Positions 22,868 to 35,810 of a stretch of 64,000 nt of DNA are shown here, piece by piece. Origin of the DNA: Clusia tigrina (Eukaryota; Arthropoda; Insecta; Diptera; Clusiidae); assembly GCA_920105625.2 (NCBI GenBank), contig OV050031.1:97159676-97223675 (forward strand). Direction: 5' to 3'. A program made the translations under genes and the position numbers. How positions within the stretch are numbered: position 1 is the stretch's first letter; the number at the start of each line of letters is the position of its first letter. The notes beneath the pieces were generated by a model. The model made no database searches. It worked only from the letters and a program-made list of their open reading frames with translations, and had not been told where the DNA came from.

Positions 22868-24829
22868 GGCTCGAGTACTTTATTGTTACAAAATTTTAAT
22901 GTTTTATGAGGCTCCAGTAAAAAGTTACAAGCATTTTTATGTTTGCAAACTTTGATAGGTGTAGGACGTACCGTATAGAAGTTAGGGCCATTTGAAGTTT
23001 TATCAGTGTTTGATTTTGGACTTAAGGGTAGCATAGCTTTGAGCAATAGCTTAAATTGACAAGAGGCTCGAGTACTTTATTGTTACAAAATTTCAAGGTT
23101 TTATGACGCTCCAGTAAAAAGTTACAAGCATTTGTATGTTGCAAACTTTGATAGATGTAGGACGTACCGTACAGAAGTTAGGGCCATTTGAAGTTTTATC
23201 AGTGTTTGATTTGGGACTCAAGGGTAGCATAGCTTTGAGCAATAGCTTAAATTGACAAGAGGGTCGAGTACTTTATTGTTACAAAATTTCAAGATTTTAT
23301 TACGCTGCAGTAAAAAGTTACAAGCATTTGTATGTTGCAAACTTTGATAGGTGTAGGACGTACCGTATAGAAGTTAGGGCCATTTGAAGTTTTTTATCAG
23401 TGTTTTATTTGGGATTCAAAGGTAGCATAGCTTTGAGCGATAGCTTAAATTGACAAGAGGCTCGAGTACTTTATTGTTACAAAATTTCAAGGTTTTATTA
23501 CGCTCCAGTTAAAAGTTACAAGCATTTATATGTTGCAAACTTTGATAGGTGTAGGATGTACCGTATAGAAGTTAGGGCCATTTGAAGTTTTATCAGTGTT
23601 TGATTTGGGATTCAAGGATAGCATAGCTTTGAGCAATAGCTTAAATTGACAAGAGGCTCGAGTACTTTATTGTTACAAAATTTCAAGGTTTTATGACGCT
23701 CCAGTGAAAAGTTACAAGCATTTGTATGTTGCAAACTTTGATAGGTGTAGGACGTACCGTATAGAATTTAGGGCCATTTGAAGTTTTATCAGTGTTTGAT
23801 TCGGGACTTAAGGGTAGCATAGCTTTGAGCGATAGCTTAAATTGACAAGAGGCTCGAGTACTTCATTGTTACAGAATTTCAATGTTTTATGACGCTCCAG
23901 TAAAAAGCTACAAGCATTTATATGTTGCAAACTTTGATAGGTGTAGGACCTACCGTATAGAAGTTAGGGCCATTTGAAGTTTTATCAGTGTTTGATTCGG
24001 GACTTAAGGGTAGCATAGCTTTGAGCGATAGCTTAAATTGACAAGAGGCTCGAGTACTTTATTGTTACAAAATTTCAAGGTTTTATGACGTTCCAGTAAA
24101 AAGTTACAAGCATTTGTATGTTGCAAACTTTGATAGGTGTAGGACGTACCGTATAGAAGTTAGGGCCATTTGAAGTTTTATCAGTGTTTTATTTGGGATT
24201 CAAGGGTAGCATAGATTTGAGCAATAGCTTAAATTGACAAGAGGCTCGAGTGCTTTATTGTTACAAAATTTCAATGTTTTATTACGCTCCAGTAAAAAGT
24301 TACAAGCATTTGTATGTTGCAAACTTTGATAGGTGAAGGACGTACCGTACAGAATTTAGGGCCATTTGAAGCTTTATCAGTGTTTCATTCGGGACTTAAG
24401 GGTAGCATAGCTTTGAGCGATAGCTTAAATTGACAAGAGGCTGGAGTATTTTATTGATACAAAATTTCAAGGTTTTATGACGCTCCAGTAAAATGTTACA
24501 AGCATTTATATGTTGCAAACTTTGATAGGTGTGGGACGTACCGTATAGAAGTTAGGGCCATTTGAAGTTTTATCAGTGTTTGATTTGGGACTCAAGGGTA
24601 GCATAGCTTTGAGCAAAGCTTAAATTGACAAGAGGCTCGAGTACTTTACTGTTACAAAATTTCAAGGTTTTATGACGCTCCAGTAAAAAGTTACAAGCAT
24701 TTGTATGTTGCAAACTTTGATAGTTGTAGGACGTACCGTATAGAATTTAGGGCCATTTGAAGTTTTATCAGTGTTTGATTCGGGACTTAAGGGTAGCATA
24801 GCTTTGAGCGATAGCTTAAATTGACAAGA
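22868..24829 (+). repeat. Ten-monomer segment, copy A of three dispersed copies
   Basis: It starts with a 197-bp TATGTTTGC unit, then units at 23065, 23261 (GGGTCGAG), 23459, 23655, 23851, 24047, 24243, 24439 and 24634. The same order appears at 28554 (offsets 5686-5687) and at 39925 (offset 17057). Indel markers are shared: a 198-bp unit from a TTTTTT run near 23391 and GTGAAGGACG. The 195-bp hairpin unit is shared only with the 28554 copy, because the 39925 copy ends before it. Confidence 0.88.
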
Positions 24830-25221
24830 GGCTCGAGTACTTTATTGTTACAAAATTTCAAGGTTTTTTGACGCTCCAGTAAAAATTTACAAGCATTTAT
24901 ATGTTGCAAACTTTGATAGGTGTAGGACGTACCGTACAGAATTTAGGGCCATTTGAAGTTTTATCAGTGTTTGATTCGGGACTTCAGGGTAGCATGGCTT
25001 TGAGCGATAGCTTAAATTGACAAGAGGCTCGAGTATTTTATTGTTACAAAATTTCAAGGTTTTATGACGCTCCAATAAAAAGTGACAAGCATTTGTATGT
25101 TGCAAACTTTGATAGGTGTAGGACGTACCGTATAGAAGTTAGGGCCATTTGAAGTTTTATCAGTGTTTGATTTGGGACTTAAGGGTAGCATAGCTTTGAG
25201 CAATAGCTTAAATTGACAAGA

Positions 25222-26004
25222 GGCTCGAGTACTTTATTGTTACAAAATTTCAAGGTTTTGTGACGCTCCAGTAAAAAGCTGCAAGCATTTGTATGTTGCA
25301 AACTTTGATAGGTGTAGGACGTACCGTACAGAAGTTAGGGGCATTTGAAGTTTTATCAGTGTTTGATTTGGGACTCAAGGGTAGCATAGCTTTGAGCAAT
25401 TGCTTAAATTGACAAGAGGCTCGAGTACTTTATTGTTACAAAATTTCAAAGTTTTATGACGCTCCAGTAAAAAGTTACAAGCATTTGTATGTTGCAAACT
25501 TTGATAGGTGTAGGACGTACCGTATAGAAGTTAGGGCTATTTGAAATTTTATCAGTGTTTTATTTGGGATTCAAGGGTAGCATAGCTTTGAGCGATAGCT
25601 TAAATTGACAAGAGGCTCGAGTACTTTATTGTTACAAAATTTCAAGGTTTTATGACGCTCCAGGAAAAAGTTACAAGCATTTATATGTTGCAAACTTTGA
25701 TAGGTGTAGGACGTACCGTATAGAAGTTAGGGCATTTTGAAGTTTTATCACTGTTTGATTTGGGATTCAAGGATAGCATAGCTTTGAGCAATAGCCTAAA
25801 TTGACAAGAGGCTCGAGTACTTTGTTGTTACAAAATTTCAAGGTTTTATGACGCTCCAGTGAAAAGTTACAAGCATTTGTATGTTGCAAACTTTGATAGG
25901 TGTAGGACGTACCGTATAGAATTTAGGGCCATTTGAAGTTTATCAGTGTTTGATTTGGGACTTAAGGGTAGCATAGCTTTGAGCGATAGCTTAAATTGAC
26001 AAGA
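25222..26004 (+). repeat. Four-monomer segment copied from or to 14270-15053
   Basis: Units at 25222, 25418, 25614 and 25810 align with 14270, 14466, 14662 and 14858 at a constant offset of 10952. Shared markers are GTGACGCTCC with AGCTGCAAGC, TTAGGGGCATTTG, CCAGGAAAAAG and TACTTTGTTG. Confidence 0.87.
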
Positions 26005-26200
26005 GCCTCGATTACTTCATTGTTACAGAATTTCAATGTTTTATGACGCTCCAGTAAAAAGTTACAAGCATTTATATGTTGCAAACTTTGATAGGTGTAG
26101 GACGTACCGTATAGAAATTAGGGCCATTTGAAGTTTTATCAGTGTTTGATTCGGGATTTAAGGGTAGCATAACTTTGAGCGATAGCTTAAATTGACATGA

Positions 26201-27181
26201 GGCTCGAATACTTCATTGTTAAAAAATTTCAAGGTTTTATGACGCTCCAGTAAAAAGTTACAAGCATTTGTATGTTGCAAACTTTGATAGGTGTAGGACG
26301 TACCGTACAGAATTTAGGGCCATTTGAAGTTTTATCAGTGTTTGATTCGGGACTTAAGGGTAGCATAGCTTTGAGCGATAGCTTAAATTGACAAGAGGCT
26401 CGAGTGCTTTATTGTTACAAAATTTCAATGTTTTATTACGCTCCAGTAAAAAGTTACAAGCATTTGTATGTTGCAAACTGTGATAGGTGTACGACGTACC
26501 GTACAGAATTTAGGGCCATTTGAAGTTTTATCAGTGTTTGATTCGGGACTTAAGGGTAGCATAGCTTTGAGCGATAGCTTAAATTGACAAGAGGCTCGAG
26601 TATTTTATTGTTACAAAATTTCAAGGTTTTATGACGCTCCAATAAAAAGTGACAAGAATTTGTATGTTGCAAACTTTGATAGGTGTAAGACGTACCGTAT
26701 AGAAGTTAGGGCCATTTGAAGCTTTATCAGTGTTTGATTTGGGACTTAAGGGTAGCATAGCTTTGAGCAATAGCTTAAATTGACAAGAGGCTCGAGTACT
26801 TTATTGTTACAAAATTTTAATGTTTTATGAGGCTCCCGTAAAAAGTTACAAGCATTTATATGTTTGCAAACTTTGATAGGTGTAGGACGTACCGTATAAA
26901 AGTTAGGGCCATTTGAAGTTTTATCAGTGTTTGATTTGGGACTTAAGGGTAGCATAGCTTTGAGCAATAGCTTAAATTGACAAGAGGCTCGAGTACTTTA
27001 TTGTTACAAAATTTCAAGGTTTTATGACGCTCCAGTAAAAAGTTACAAGCATTTGTATGTTGCAAACTTTGATAGGTGTAGGACGTACCGTATAGAAGTT
27101 AGGGCTATTTGAAGTTTTATCAGTGTTTTATTTGGGATTCAAGGATAGCATAGCTTTAAGCAATAGCTTAAATTGACAAGA
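26201..27181 (+). repeat. Second copy of the 17966-18946 segment
   Basis: It has the same five units at offset 8235, including GACATGAGGCTCGAA and TTGTTAAAAAATTTC. Minor differences include GTGTACGACG near 26490 and CTCCCGTAAA near 26834. Confidence 0.87.
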
Positions 27182-28553
27182 GGCTCGAGTACTTTATTGT
27201 TACAAAATTTCAAAGTTTTATGACGCTCCAGTGAAAAGTTACAAGCATTTGTATGTTGCAAACTTTGATAGGTGTAGGACGTACCGTATATAATTTAGGG
27301 CCATTTGAAGTTTTATCAGTGTTTGATTCGGGACTTAAGGGTAGCATAGCTTTGAGCGATAGCTTAAATTGACAAGAGGCTTTAGTACTTTATTGTTACA
27401 GAATTTCAATGTTTTATGACGCTCCAGTAAAAAGTTACAAGCATTTATATGTTGCAAACTTTGATAGGTGTAGGACGTACCGTATAGAAGTTAGGGCCGT
27501 TTGAATTTTTATCAATGTTTGATTCGGGACTTAAGGGTAGCATAGCTTTGAGCAATAGCTTAAATTGACAAGAGGCTCGAGTACTTTATTGTTACAAAAT
27601 TTCAAGGTTTTATGACGCTCCAGTAAGAAGTTACAAGCATTTGTATGTTGCAAACTTTGATAGGTGTAGGACGTACCGTATAGAATTTAGGGCCATTTGA
27701 AGTTTTATCAGTGTTTTATTTGGGATTCAAGGGTAGCATAGCTTTGAGCAATAGCTTAAATTGACAAGAGGCTCGAGTGCTTTATTGTTACAATATTTCA
27801 ATGTTTTATTACGCTCCAGTAAAAAGTTACAAGCATTTGTATGTTGCAAACTTTGATAGGTGTAGGACGTACCGTACAGAATTTAGGGCCATTTGAATTT
27901 TTAGCAGTGTTTGATTCGGGACTTAAGGGTAGCATAGCTTTGAGCGATAGCTTAAATTGACAAGAGGCTCGAGTATTTTATTGTTACAAAATTTCAAGGT
28001 TTTATGACGCTCCAGTAAAAAGTTACAAGCATTTGTATGTTGCAAACTTTGATAGGTGTAGGACGTACCGTATAGAAGTTAGGGCCTTTTTAAGTTTTAT
28101 CAGTGTTTGATTTGGGATTCAAGGATAGCATAGCTTTGAGCAATAGCTTAAATTGACAAGAGGCTCGAGTACTTTATTGTTACAAAATTTCAAGGTTTTA
28201 TGACGCTCCAGTAAGAAGTTACAAGCATTTATATGTTGCAAACTTTGATAGGTGTAGGACGTACCGTATAGAAGTTAGGGCCATTTGAAGTTTTATCAGT
28301 GTTTGATTCGGGACTTAAGGGTAGCATAGCTTTGAGCGATAGCTTAAATTGACAAGAGGCTCGAGTGCTTTATTGTTACAAAATTTCAATGTTTTATGAC
28401 GCTCCAATAAAAAGTTACAAGCATTTGTATGTTGCAAACTTTGATAGGTGTAGGACGTACCGTATAGAAGTTAGGGCCATTTGAAGTTTTATCAGTGTTT
28501 TATTTGGGACTTAAGGGTAGCATAGCATTGAGCAATAGCTTAAATTGACAAGA
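27182..28553 (+). repeat. Unordered monomers between copied segments
   Basis: Seven 196-bp units of mixed subtype. They include a GAGGCTTTAG variant at 27378, GAATTTTTAGCAG near 27894 and CCAGTAAGAAG variants. I could not assign a multi-monomer period. Confidence 0.7.
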
Positions 28554-30516
28554 GGCTCGAGTACTTTATTGTTACAAAATTTTAATGTTTTATGAGGCTC
28601 CAGTAAAAAGTTACAAGCATTTATATGTTTGCAAACTTTGATAGGTGTAGGACGTATCGTATAGAAGTTAGGGCCATTTGAAGTTTTATCAGTGTTTGAT
28701 TTGGGACTTAAGGGTAGCATAGCTTTGAGCAATAGCTTAAATTGACAAGAGGCTCGAGTACTTTATTGTTACAAAACTTCAAGGTTTTATGACGCTCCAG
28801 TAAAAAGTTACAAGCATTTGTATGTTGCAAACTTTGATAGGTGTAGGACGTACCGTACAGAAGTTAGGGCCATTTGAAGTTTTATCAGTGTTTGATTTGG
28901 GACTCAAGGGTTTACATAGCTTTGAGCAATAGCTTAAATTGACAAGAGGGTCGAGTACTTTATTGTTACAAAATATCAAGATTTTATTACGCTCCAGTAA
29001 AAAGTTACAAGCATTTGTATGTTGCAAACTTTGATAGGTGTAGGACGTACCGTATAGAAGTTAGGGCCATTTGAAGTTTTTTATCAGTGTTTTATTTGGG
29101 ATTCAAGGGTAGCATAGCTTTGAGCGATAGCTTAAATTGACAAGAGGCTCGAGTACTTTATTGTTACAAAATTTCAAGGTTTTATGACGCTCCAGTTAAA
29201 AGTTACAAGCATTTATATGTTGCAAACTTTGATAGGTGTAGGACGTACCGTATAGAAGTTAGGGCCATTTGAAGTGTTATCAGTGTTTGATTTGGGATTC
29301 AAGGATAGCATAGCTTTGAGCAATAGCTTAAATTGACAAGAGGCTCGAGTACTTTATTGTTACAAAATTTCAAGGTTTTATGACGCTCCAGTGAAAAGTT
29401 ACAAGCATTTGTATGTTGCAAACTTTGATAGGTGTAGGACGTACCGTATAGAATTTAGGGCCATTTGAAGTTTTATCAGTGTTTGATTCGGGACTTAAGG
29501 GTAGCATAGCTTTGAGCGATAGCTTAAATTGACAAGAGGCTCGAGTACTTCATTGTTACAGAATTTCAATGTTTTATAACGGTCCAGTAAAAAGTTACAA
29601 GCATTTATATGTTGCAAACTTTGATAGGTGTAGGACCTACCGTATAGAAGTTAGGGCCATTTGAAGTTTTATCAGTGTTTGATTCGGGACTTAAGGGTAG
29701 CATAGCTTTGAGCGATAGCTTAAATTGACAAGAGGCTCGAGTACTTTATTGTTACAAAATTTCAAGGTTTTATGACGTTCCAGTAAAAAGTTACAAGCAT
29801 TTGTATGTTGCAAACTTTGATAGGTGTAGGACGTACCGTATAGAAGTTAGGACCATTTGAAGTTTTATCAGTGTTTTATTTGGGATTCAAGGGTAGCATA
29901 GATTTGAGCAATAGCTTAAATTGACAAGAGGCTCGAGTGCTTTATTGTTACAAAATTTCAATGTTTTATTACGCTCCAGTAAAAAGTTACAAGCATTTGT
30001 ATGTTGCAAACTTTGATAGGTGAAGGACGTACCGTACAGAATTTAGGGCCATTTGAAGTTTTATCAGTGTTTCATTCGGGACTTAAGGGTAGCATAGCTT
30101 TGAGCGATAGCTTAAATTGACAAGAGGCTCGAGTATTTTATTGATACAAAATTTCAAGGTTTTATGACGCTCCACTAAAATGTTACAAGCATTTCTATGT
30201 TGCAAACTTTGATAGGTGTGGGACGTACCGCATAAAAGTTAGGGCCATTTGAAGTTTTATCAGTGTTTGATTTGGGACTCAAGGGTAGCATAGCTTTGAG
30301 CAAAGCTTAAATTGACAAGAGGCTCGAGTACTTTACTGTTACAAAATTTCAAGGTTTTATGACGCTCCAGTAAAAAGTTACAAGCATTTGTATGTTGCAA
30401 ACTTTGATAGTTGTAGGACGTACCGTATAGAATTTAGGGCCATTTGAAGTTTTATCAGTGTTTGATTCGGGACTTAAGGGTAGCATAGCTTTGAGCAATA
30501 GCTTAAATTGACAAGA
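28554..30516 (+). repeat. Ten-monomer segment, copy B
   Basis: It matches 22868-24829 unit for unit. The unit at 28751 is 197 bp through a GGGTTTACATAGC variant. From the GGGTCGAG unit at 28948 it is also the first copy of the local triplication. Confidence 0.88.
28948..30516 (+). repeat. Triplication, copy 1 (8 monomers, 1569 bp)
   Basis: It begins at the GGGTCGAG unit with AAAATATCAAGATTTTATTACG. Order: TTTTTT-run unit, CCAGTTAAAAG unit, TACTTCATTG unit with ATAACGGTCC (29576), GACGTTCCAG unit, TGCTTTATTG unit, TCCACTAAAATG unit, and a 195-bp hairpin unit. The sum of indels (+2, -1) gives 1569. Confidence 0.92.
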
Positions 30517-31498
30517 GGGTCGAGTACTTTATTGTTACAAAATATCAAGATTTTATTACGCTCCAGTAAAAAGTTACAAGCATTTGTATTTTGCAAACTT
30601 TGATAGGTGTAGGACGTACCGTATAGAAGTTAGGGCCATTTGAAGTTTTTTATCAGTGTTTTATTTGGGATTCAAGGGTAGCATAGCTTTGAGCGATAGC
30701 TTAAATTGACAAGAGGCTCGAGTACTTTATTGTTACAAAATTTCAAGGTTTTATGACGCTCCAGTTAAAAGTTACAAGCATTTATATGTTGCAAACTTTG
30801 ATAGGTGTAGGACGTACCGTATAGAAGTTAGGGCCATTTGAAGTTTTATCAGTGTTTGATTTGGGATTCAAGGATAGCATAGCTTTGAGCAATAGCTTAA
30901 ATTGACAAGAGGCTCGAGTACTTTATTGTTACAAAATTTCAAGGTTTTATGACGCTCCAGTGAAAAGTTACAAGCATTTGTATGTTGCAAACTTTGATAG
31001 GTGTAGGACGTACCGTATAGAATTTAGGGCCATTTGAAGTTTTATCAGTGTTTGATTCGGGACTTAAGGGTAGCATAGCTTTGAGCGATAGCTTAAATTG
31101 ACAAGAGGCTCGAGTACTTCATTGTTACAGAATTTCAATGTTTTATAACGGTCCAGTAAAAAGTTACAAGCATTTATATGTTGCAAACTTTGATAGGTGT
31201 AGGACCTACCGTATAGAAGTTAGGGCCATTTGAAGTTTTATCAGTGTTTGATTCGGGACTTAAGGGTAGCATAGCTTTGAGCGATAGCTTAAATTGACAA
31301 GAGGCTCGAGTACTTTACTGTTACAAAATTTCAAGGTTTTATGACGCTCCAGTAAAAAGTTACAAGCATTTGTATGTTGCAAACTTTGATAGTTGTAGGA
31401 CGTACCGTATAGAATTTAGGGCCATTTGAAGTTTTATCAGTGTTTGATTCGGGACTTAAGGGTAGCATAGCTTTGAGCAATAGCTTAAATTGACAAGA
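30517..31498 (+). repeat. Triplication, copy 2 (5 monomers, 982 bp)
   Basis: It begins with the same GGGTCGAG unit and holds ATAACGGTCC at 31145. Three monomers present in the flanking copies (GACGTTCC, TGCTTTATTG and TCCACTAAAATG types) are missing. The join lies within or near the unit at 31303. Confidence 0.92.
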
Positions 31499-33067
31499 GG
31501 GTCGAGTACTTTATTGTTACAAAATATCAAGATTTTATTACGCTCCAGTAAAAAGTTACAAGCATTTGTATTTTGCAAACTTTGATAGGTGTAGGACGTA
31601 CCGTATAGAAGTTAGGGCCATTTGAAGTTTTTTATCAGTGTTTTATTTGGGATTCAAGGGTAGCATAGCTTTGAGCGATAGCTTAAATTGACAAGAGGCT
31701 CGAGTACTTTATTGTTACAAAATTTCAAGGTTTTATGACGCTCCAGTTAAAAGTTACAAGCATTTATATGTTGCAAACTTTGATAGGTGTAGGACGTACC
31801 GTATAGAAGTTAGGGCCATTTGAAGTGTTATCAGTGTTTGATTTGGGATTCAAGGATAGCATAGCTTTGAGCAATAGCTTAAATTGACAAGAGGCTCGAG
31901 TACTTTATTGTTACAAAATTTCAAGGTTTTATGACGCTCCAGTGAAAAGTTACAAGCATTTGTATGTTGCAAACTTTGATAGGTGTAGGACGTACCGTAT
32001 AGAATTTAGGGCCATTTGAAGTTTTATCAGTGTTTGATTCGGGACTTAAGGGTAGCATAGCTTTGAGCGATAGCTTAAATTGACAAGAGGCTCGAGTACT
32101 TCATTGTTACAGAATTTCAATGTTTTATAACGGTCCAGTAAAAAGTTACAAGCATTTATATGTTGCAAACTTTGATAGGTGTAGGACCTACCGTATAGAA
32201 GTTAGGGCCATTTGAAGTTTTATCAGTGTTTGATTCGGGACTTAAGGGTAGCATAGCTTTGAGCGATAGCTTAAATTGACAAGAGGCTCGAGTACTTTAT
32301 TGTTACAAAATTTCAAGGTTTTATGACGTTCCAGTAAAAAGTTACAAGCATTTGTATGTTGCAAACTTTGATAGGTGTAGGACGTACCGTATAGAAGTTA
32401 GGACCATTTGAAGTTTTATCAGTGTTTTATTTGGGATTCAAGGGTAGCATAGATTTGAGCAATAGCTTAAATTGACAAGAGGCTCGAGTGCTTTATTGTT
32501 ACAAAATTTCAATGTTTTATTACGCTCCAGTAAAAAGTTACAAGCATTTGTATGTTGCAAACTTTGATAGGTGAAGGACGTACCGTACAGAATTTAGGGC
32601 CATTTGAAGTTTTATCAGTGTTTCATTCGGGACTTAAGGGTAGCATAGCTTTGAGCGATAGCTTAAATTGACAAGAGGCTCGAGTATTTTATTGATACAA
32701 AATTTCAAGGTTTTATGACGCTCCACTAAAATGTTACAAGCATTTCTATGTTGCAAACTTTGATAGGTGTGGGACGTACCGCATAAAAGTTAGGGCCATT
32801 TGAAGTTTTATCAGTGTTTGATTTGGGACTCAAGGGTAGCATAGCTTTGAGCAAAGCTTAAATTGACAAGAGGCTCGAGTACTTTACTGTTACAAAATTT
32901 CAAGGTTTTATGACGCTCCAGTAAAAAGTTACAAGCATTTGTATGTTGCAAACTTTGATAGTTGTAGGACGTACCGTATAGAATTTAGGGCCATTTGAAG
33001 TTTTATCAGTGTTTGATTCGGGACTTAAGGGTAGCATAGCTTTGAGCGATAGCTTAAATTGACAAGA
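31499..33067 (+). repeat. Triplication, copy 3 (8 monomers, 1569 bp)
   Basis: It is full length again and shares private variants with copy 1, such as TCCACTAAAATG with ATTTCTATG and CCGCATAAAAG, 2551 bp downstream of the first. By eye the copies are nearly identical. Confidence 0.92.
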
Positions 33068-33654
33068 GGCTCGAGTACTTTATTGTTACAAAATTTCAAT
33101 GTTTTATTACGCTCCAGTAAAAAGTTACAAGCATTTGTATTTTGCAAACTTTGATAGGTGTAGGACGTACCGTATAGAATTTAGGGCCATTTGAAGTTTA
33201 TCAGTGTTTGATTCGGGACTTAAGGGTAGCATAGCTTTGAGCGATAGCTTAAATTGACAAGATTCTCGAGTACTTCATTGTTACAGAATTTCAATGTTTT
33301 ATAACGCTCCAGTAAAAAGTTACAAGCATTTATATGTTGCAAACTTTGATAGGTGTAGGACCTACCGTATAGAAGTTAGGGCCATTTGAAGTTTTATCAG
33401 TGTTTGATTCGGGACTTAAGGGTAGCATAGCTTTGAGCGATAGCTTAAATTGACAAGAGGCTCGAGTACTTTATTGTTACAAAATTTCAAGGTTTTATGA
33501 CGTTCCAGTAAAAAGTTACAAGCATTTGTATGTTGCAAACTTTGATAGGTGTAGGACGTACCGTACAGAATTTAGGGCCATTTGAAGTTTTATCAGTGTT
33601 TGATTCGGGACTTAAGGGTAGCATAGCTTTGAGCGATAGCTTAAATTGAGAAGA
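33068..33654 (+). repeat. Junction monomers
   Basis: Three units (195, 196 and 196 bp) link the triplication to the 2156-bp repeat. The unit at 33068 lost a T in GAAGTTTATC, and the next begins with the rare GATTCTCGAG form. Confidence 0.75.
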
Positions 33655-35810
33655 GGCTCGAGTACTTTATTGTTACAGAATTTCAATCTTTTATGACGCT
33701 CCAGTAAAAAGTTACAAGCATTTATATGTTGCAATCTTTGATAGGTGTAGGACGTACCGTATAGAAGTTAGGGCCATTTGAAGTTTTATCAGTGTTTGAT
33801 TCGGGACTTAAGGGTAGCATAGCTTTGAGCGATAGCTTAAATTGACAAGAGGCTCGAGTACTTTATTGTTACAAAATTTCAAGGTTTTATGACGCTCCAG
33901 TAAAAAGTTACAAGCATTTGTATGTTGCAAACTTTGATAGGTGTAGGACGTACCGTATAGAAGCTAGGGCCATTTGAAGTTTTATCAGTGTTTTATTTGG
34001 GATTCAAGGGTAGCATAGCTTTGAGCAATAGCTTAAATTGACAAGAGGCTCGAGTGCTTTATTGTTACAAAATTTCAATGTTTTATTACGCTCCAGTAAA
34101 AAGTTACAAGCATTTGTAAGTTGTAAACTTTGATAGGTGAAGGACGTACCGTACAGAATTTAGGGCCATTTGAAGTTTTATCAGTGTTTCATTCGGGACT
34201 TAAGGGTAGCATAGCTTTGATCGATAGCTTAAATTGACAAGAGGCTCGAGTATTTTATTGTTACAAAATTTCAAGGTTTTATGACGCTCCAGTAAAAAGT
34301 TACAAGCATTTATATGTTGCAAACTTTGAAAAGTGTAGGACGTACCGTATAGAAGTTAGGGCCATTTGAAGTTTTATCAGTGTTTTATTTGGGATTCAAT
34401 GGTAGTATAGCTTTGAGCAATAGCTTAAATTGACAAGAGGCTCGAGTACTTTATTGTTACAAAATTTCAAGGTTTTATGACGCTCCAGTAAAAAGTTACA
34501 ACCATTTGTGTGTTGCAAACTTTGATAGGTGTAGGACGTACCGTATAGAAGTTAGGGCCATTTGAAGTTTTATCAGTGTTTTATTAGGGATTCAAGGGTA
34601 GCATAGCTTTGAGCAATCGCTTAAATTGACAAGAGGCTCAAGTGCTTTATTGTTACAAAATTTCAATGTTTTATTACGCTCCAGTAAAAAGTTACAAGCA
34701 TTTATATGTTGCAAACTTTGATAGGTGTAGGACGTACCGTACAGAATTTAGGGCCATTTGAAGTTTTATCAGTGTTTGATTCGGGACTTAAGGGTAGCAT
34801 AGCTTTGAGCGATAGCTTAAATTGACAAGAGGCTCGAGTACTTTATTGTTACAGAATTTCAATGTTTTATGACGCTCCAGTAAAAAGTTACAAGCATTTA
34901 TATGTTGCAAACTTTGATAGGTGTAGGACCTACCGTATAGAAGTTAGGGCCATTTGAAGTTTTATCAGTGTTTGATTCGGGACTTAAGGGTAGCATAGCT
35001 TTGAGCGATAGCTTAAATTGACAAGAGGCTCGAGTACTTTATTGTTACAAAATTTCAAGGTTTTATGACGTTCCAGTAAAAAGTTACAAGCATTTGTATG
35101 TTGCAAACTTTGATAGGTGTAGGACGTACCGTATAGAAGTTAGGGCCATTTGAAGTTTTATCAGTGTTTTATTTGGGATTCAAGGGTAGCATAGATTTGA
35201 GCAATAGCTTAAATTGACAAGAGGCTCGAGTGCTTTATTGTTACAAAATTTCAATGTTTTATTACGCTCCAGTAAAAAGTTACAAGCATTTGTATGTTGC
35301 AAACTTTGATAGTTGTAAGACGTACCGTATAGAATTTAGGGCCATTTAAAGTTTTATCAGTGTTTGATTCGGGACTTAAGGGTAGCATAGCTTTGAGCGA
35401 TAGCTTAAATTGACAAGAGGCTCGAGTACTTTATTGTTACAAAATTTCAAGGTTTTATGAAGCTCCAGTAAAAAGTTACAAGCATTTGTATGTTGCAAAC
35501 TTTGATAGGTGTAGGACGTACCGTATAGAAGTTAGGGCCATTTGAAGTTTTATCAGTGTTTTATTTGGGATTCAAGGGTAGCATAGCTTTGAGCAATAGC
35601 TTAAATTGACAAGAGACTCGAGTGCTTTATTGTTACAAAATTTCAATGTTTTATTACGCTCCAGTAAAAAGTTACAAGCATTTGTATGTTGCAAACTTTG
35701 ATAGGTGTAGGACGTACCGTACAGAATTTAGGGCCATTTGAAGTTTTATCAGTGTTTGATTCGGGACTTAAGGGTAGCATAGCTTTGAGCGATAGCTTAA
35801 ATTGACAAGA
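33655..35810 (+). repeat. Eleven-monomer repeat, copy 1 (2156 bp)
   Basis: It starts with CAATCTTTTATGACG plus TTGCAATCTTTG. Next come units with GAAGCTAGGG, GTGAAGGACG, GGTAGTATAGC and GTGTGTTGC. The same order restarts at 35811, exactly 2156 bp (11 x 196) later. Confidence 0.9.
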
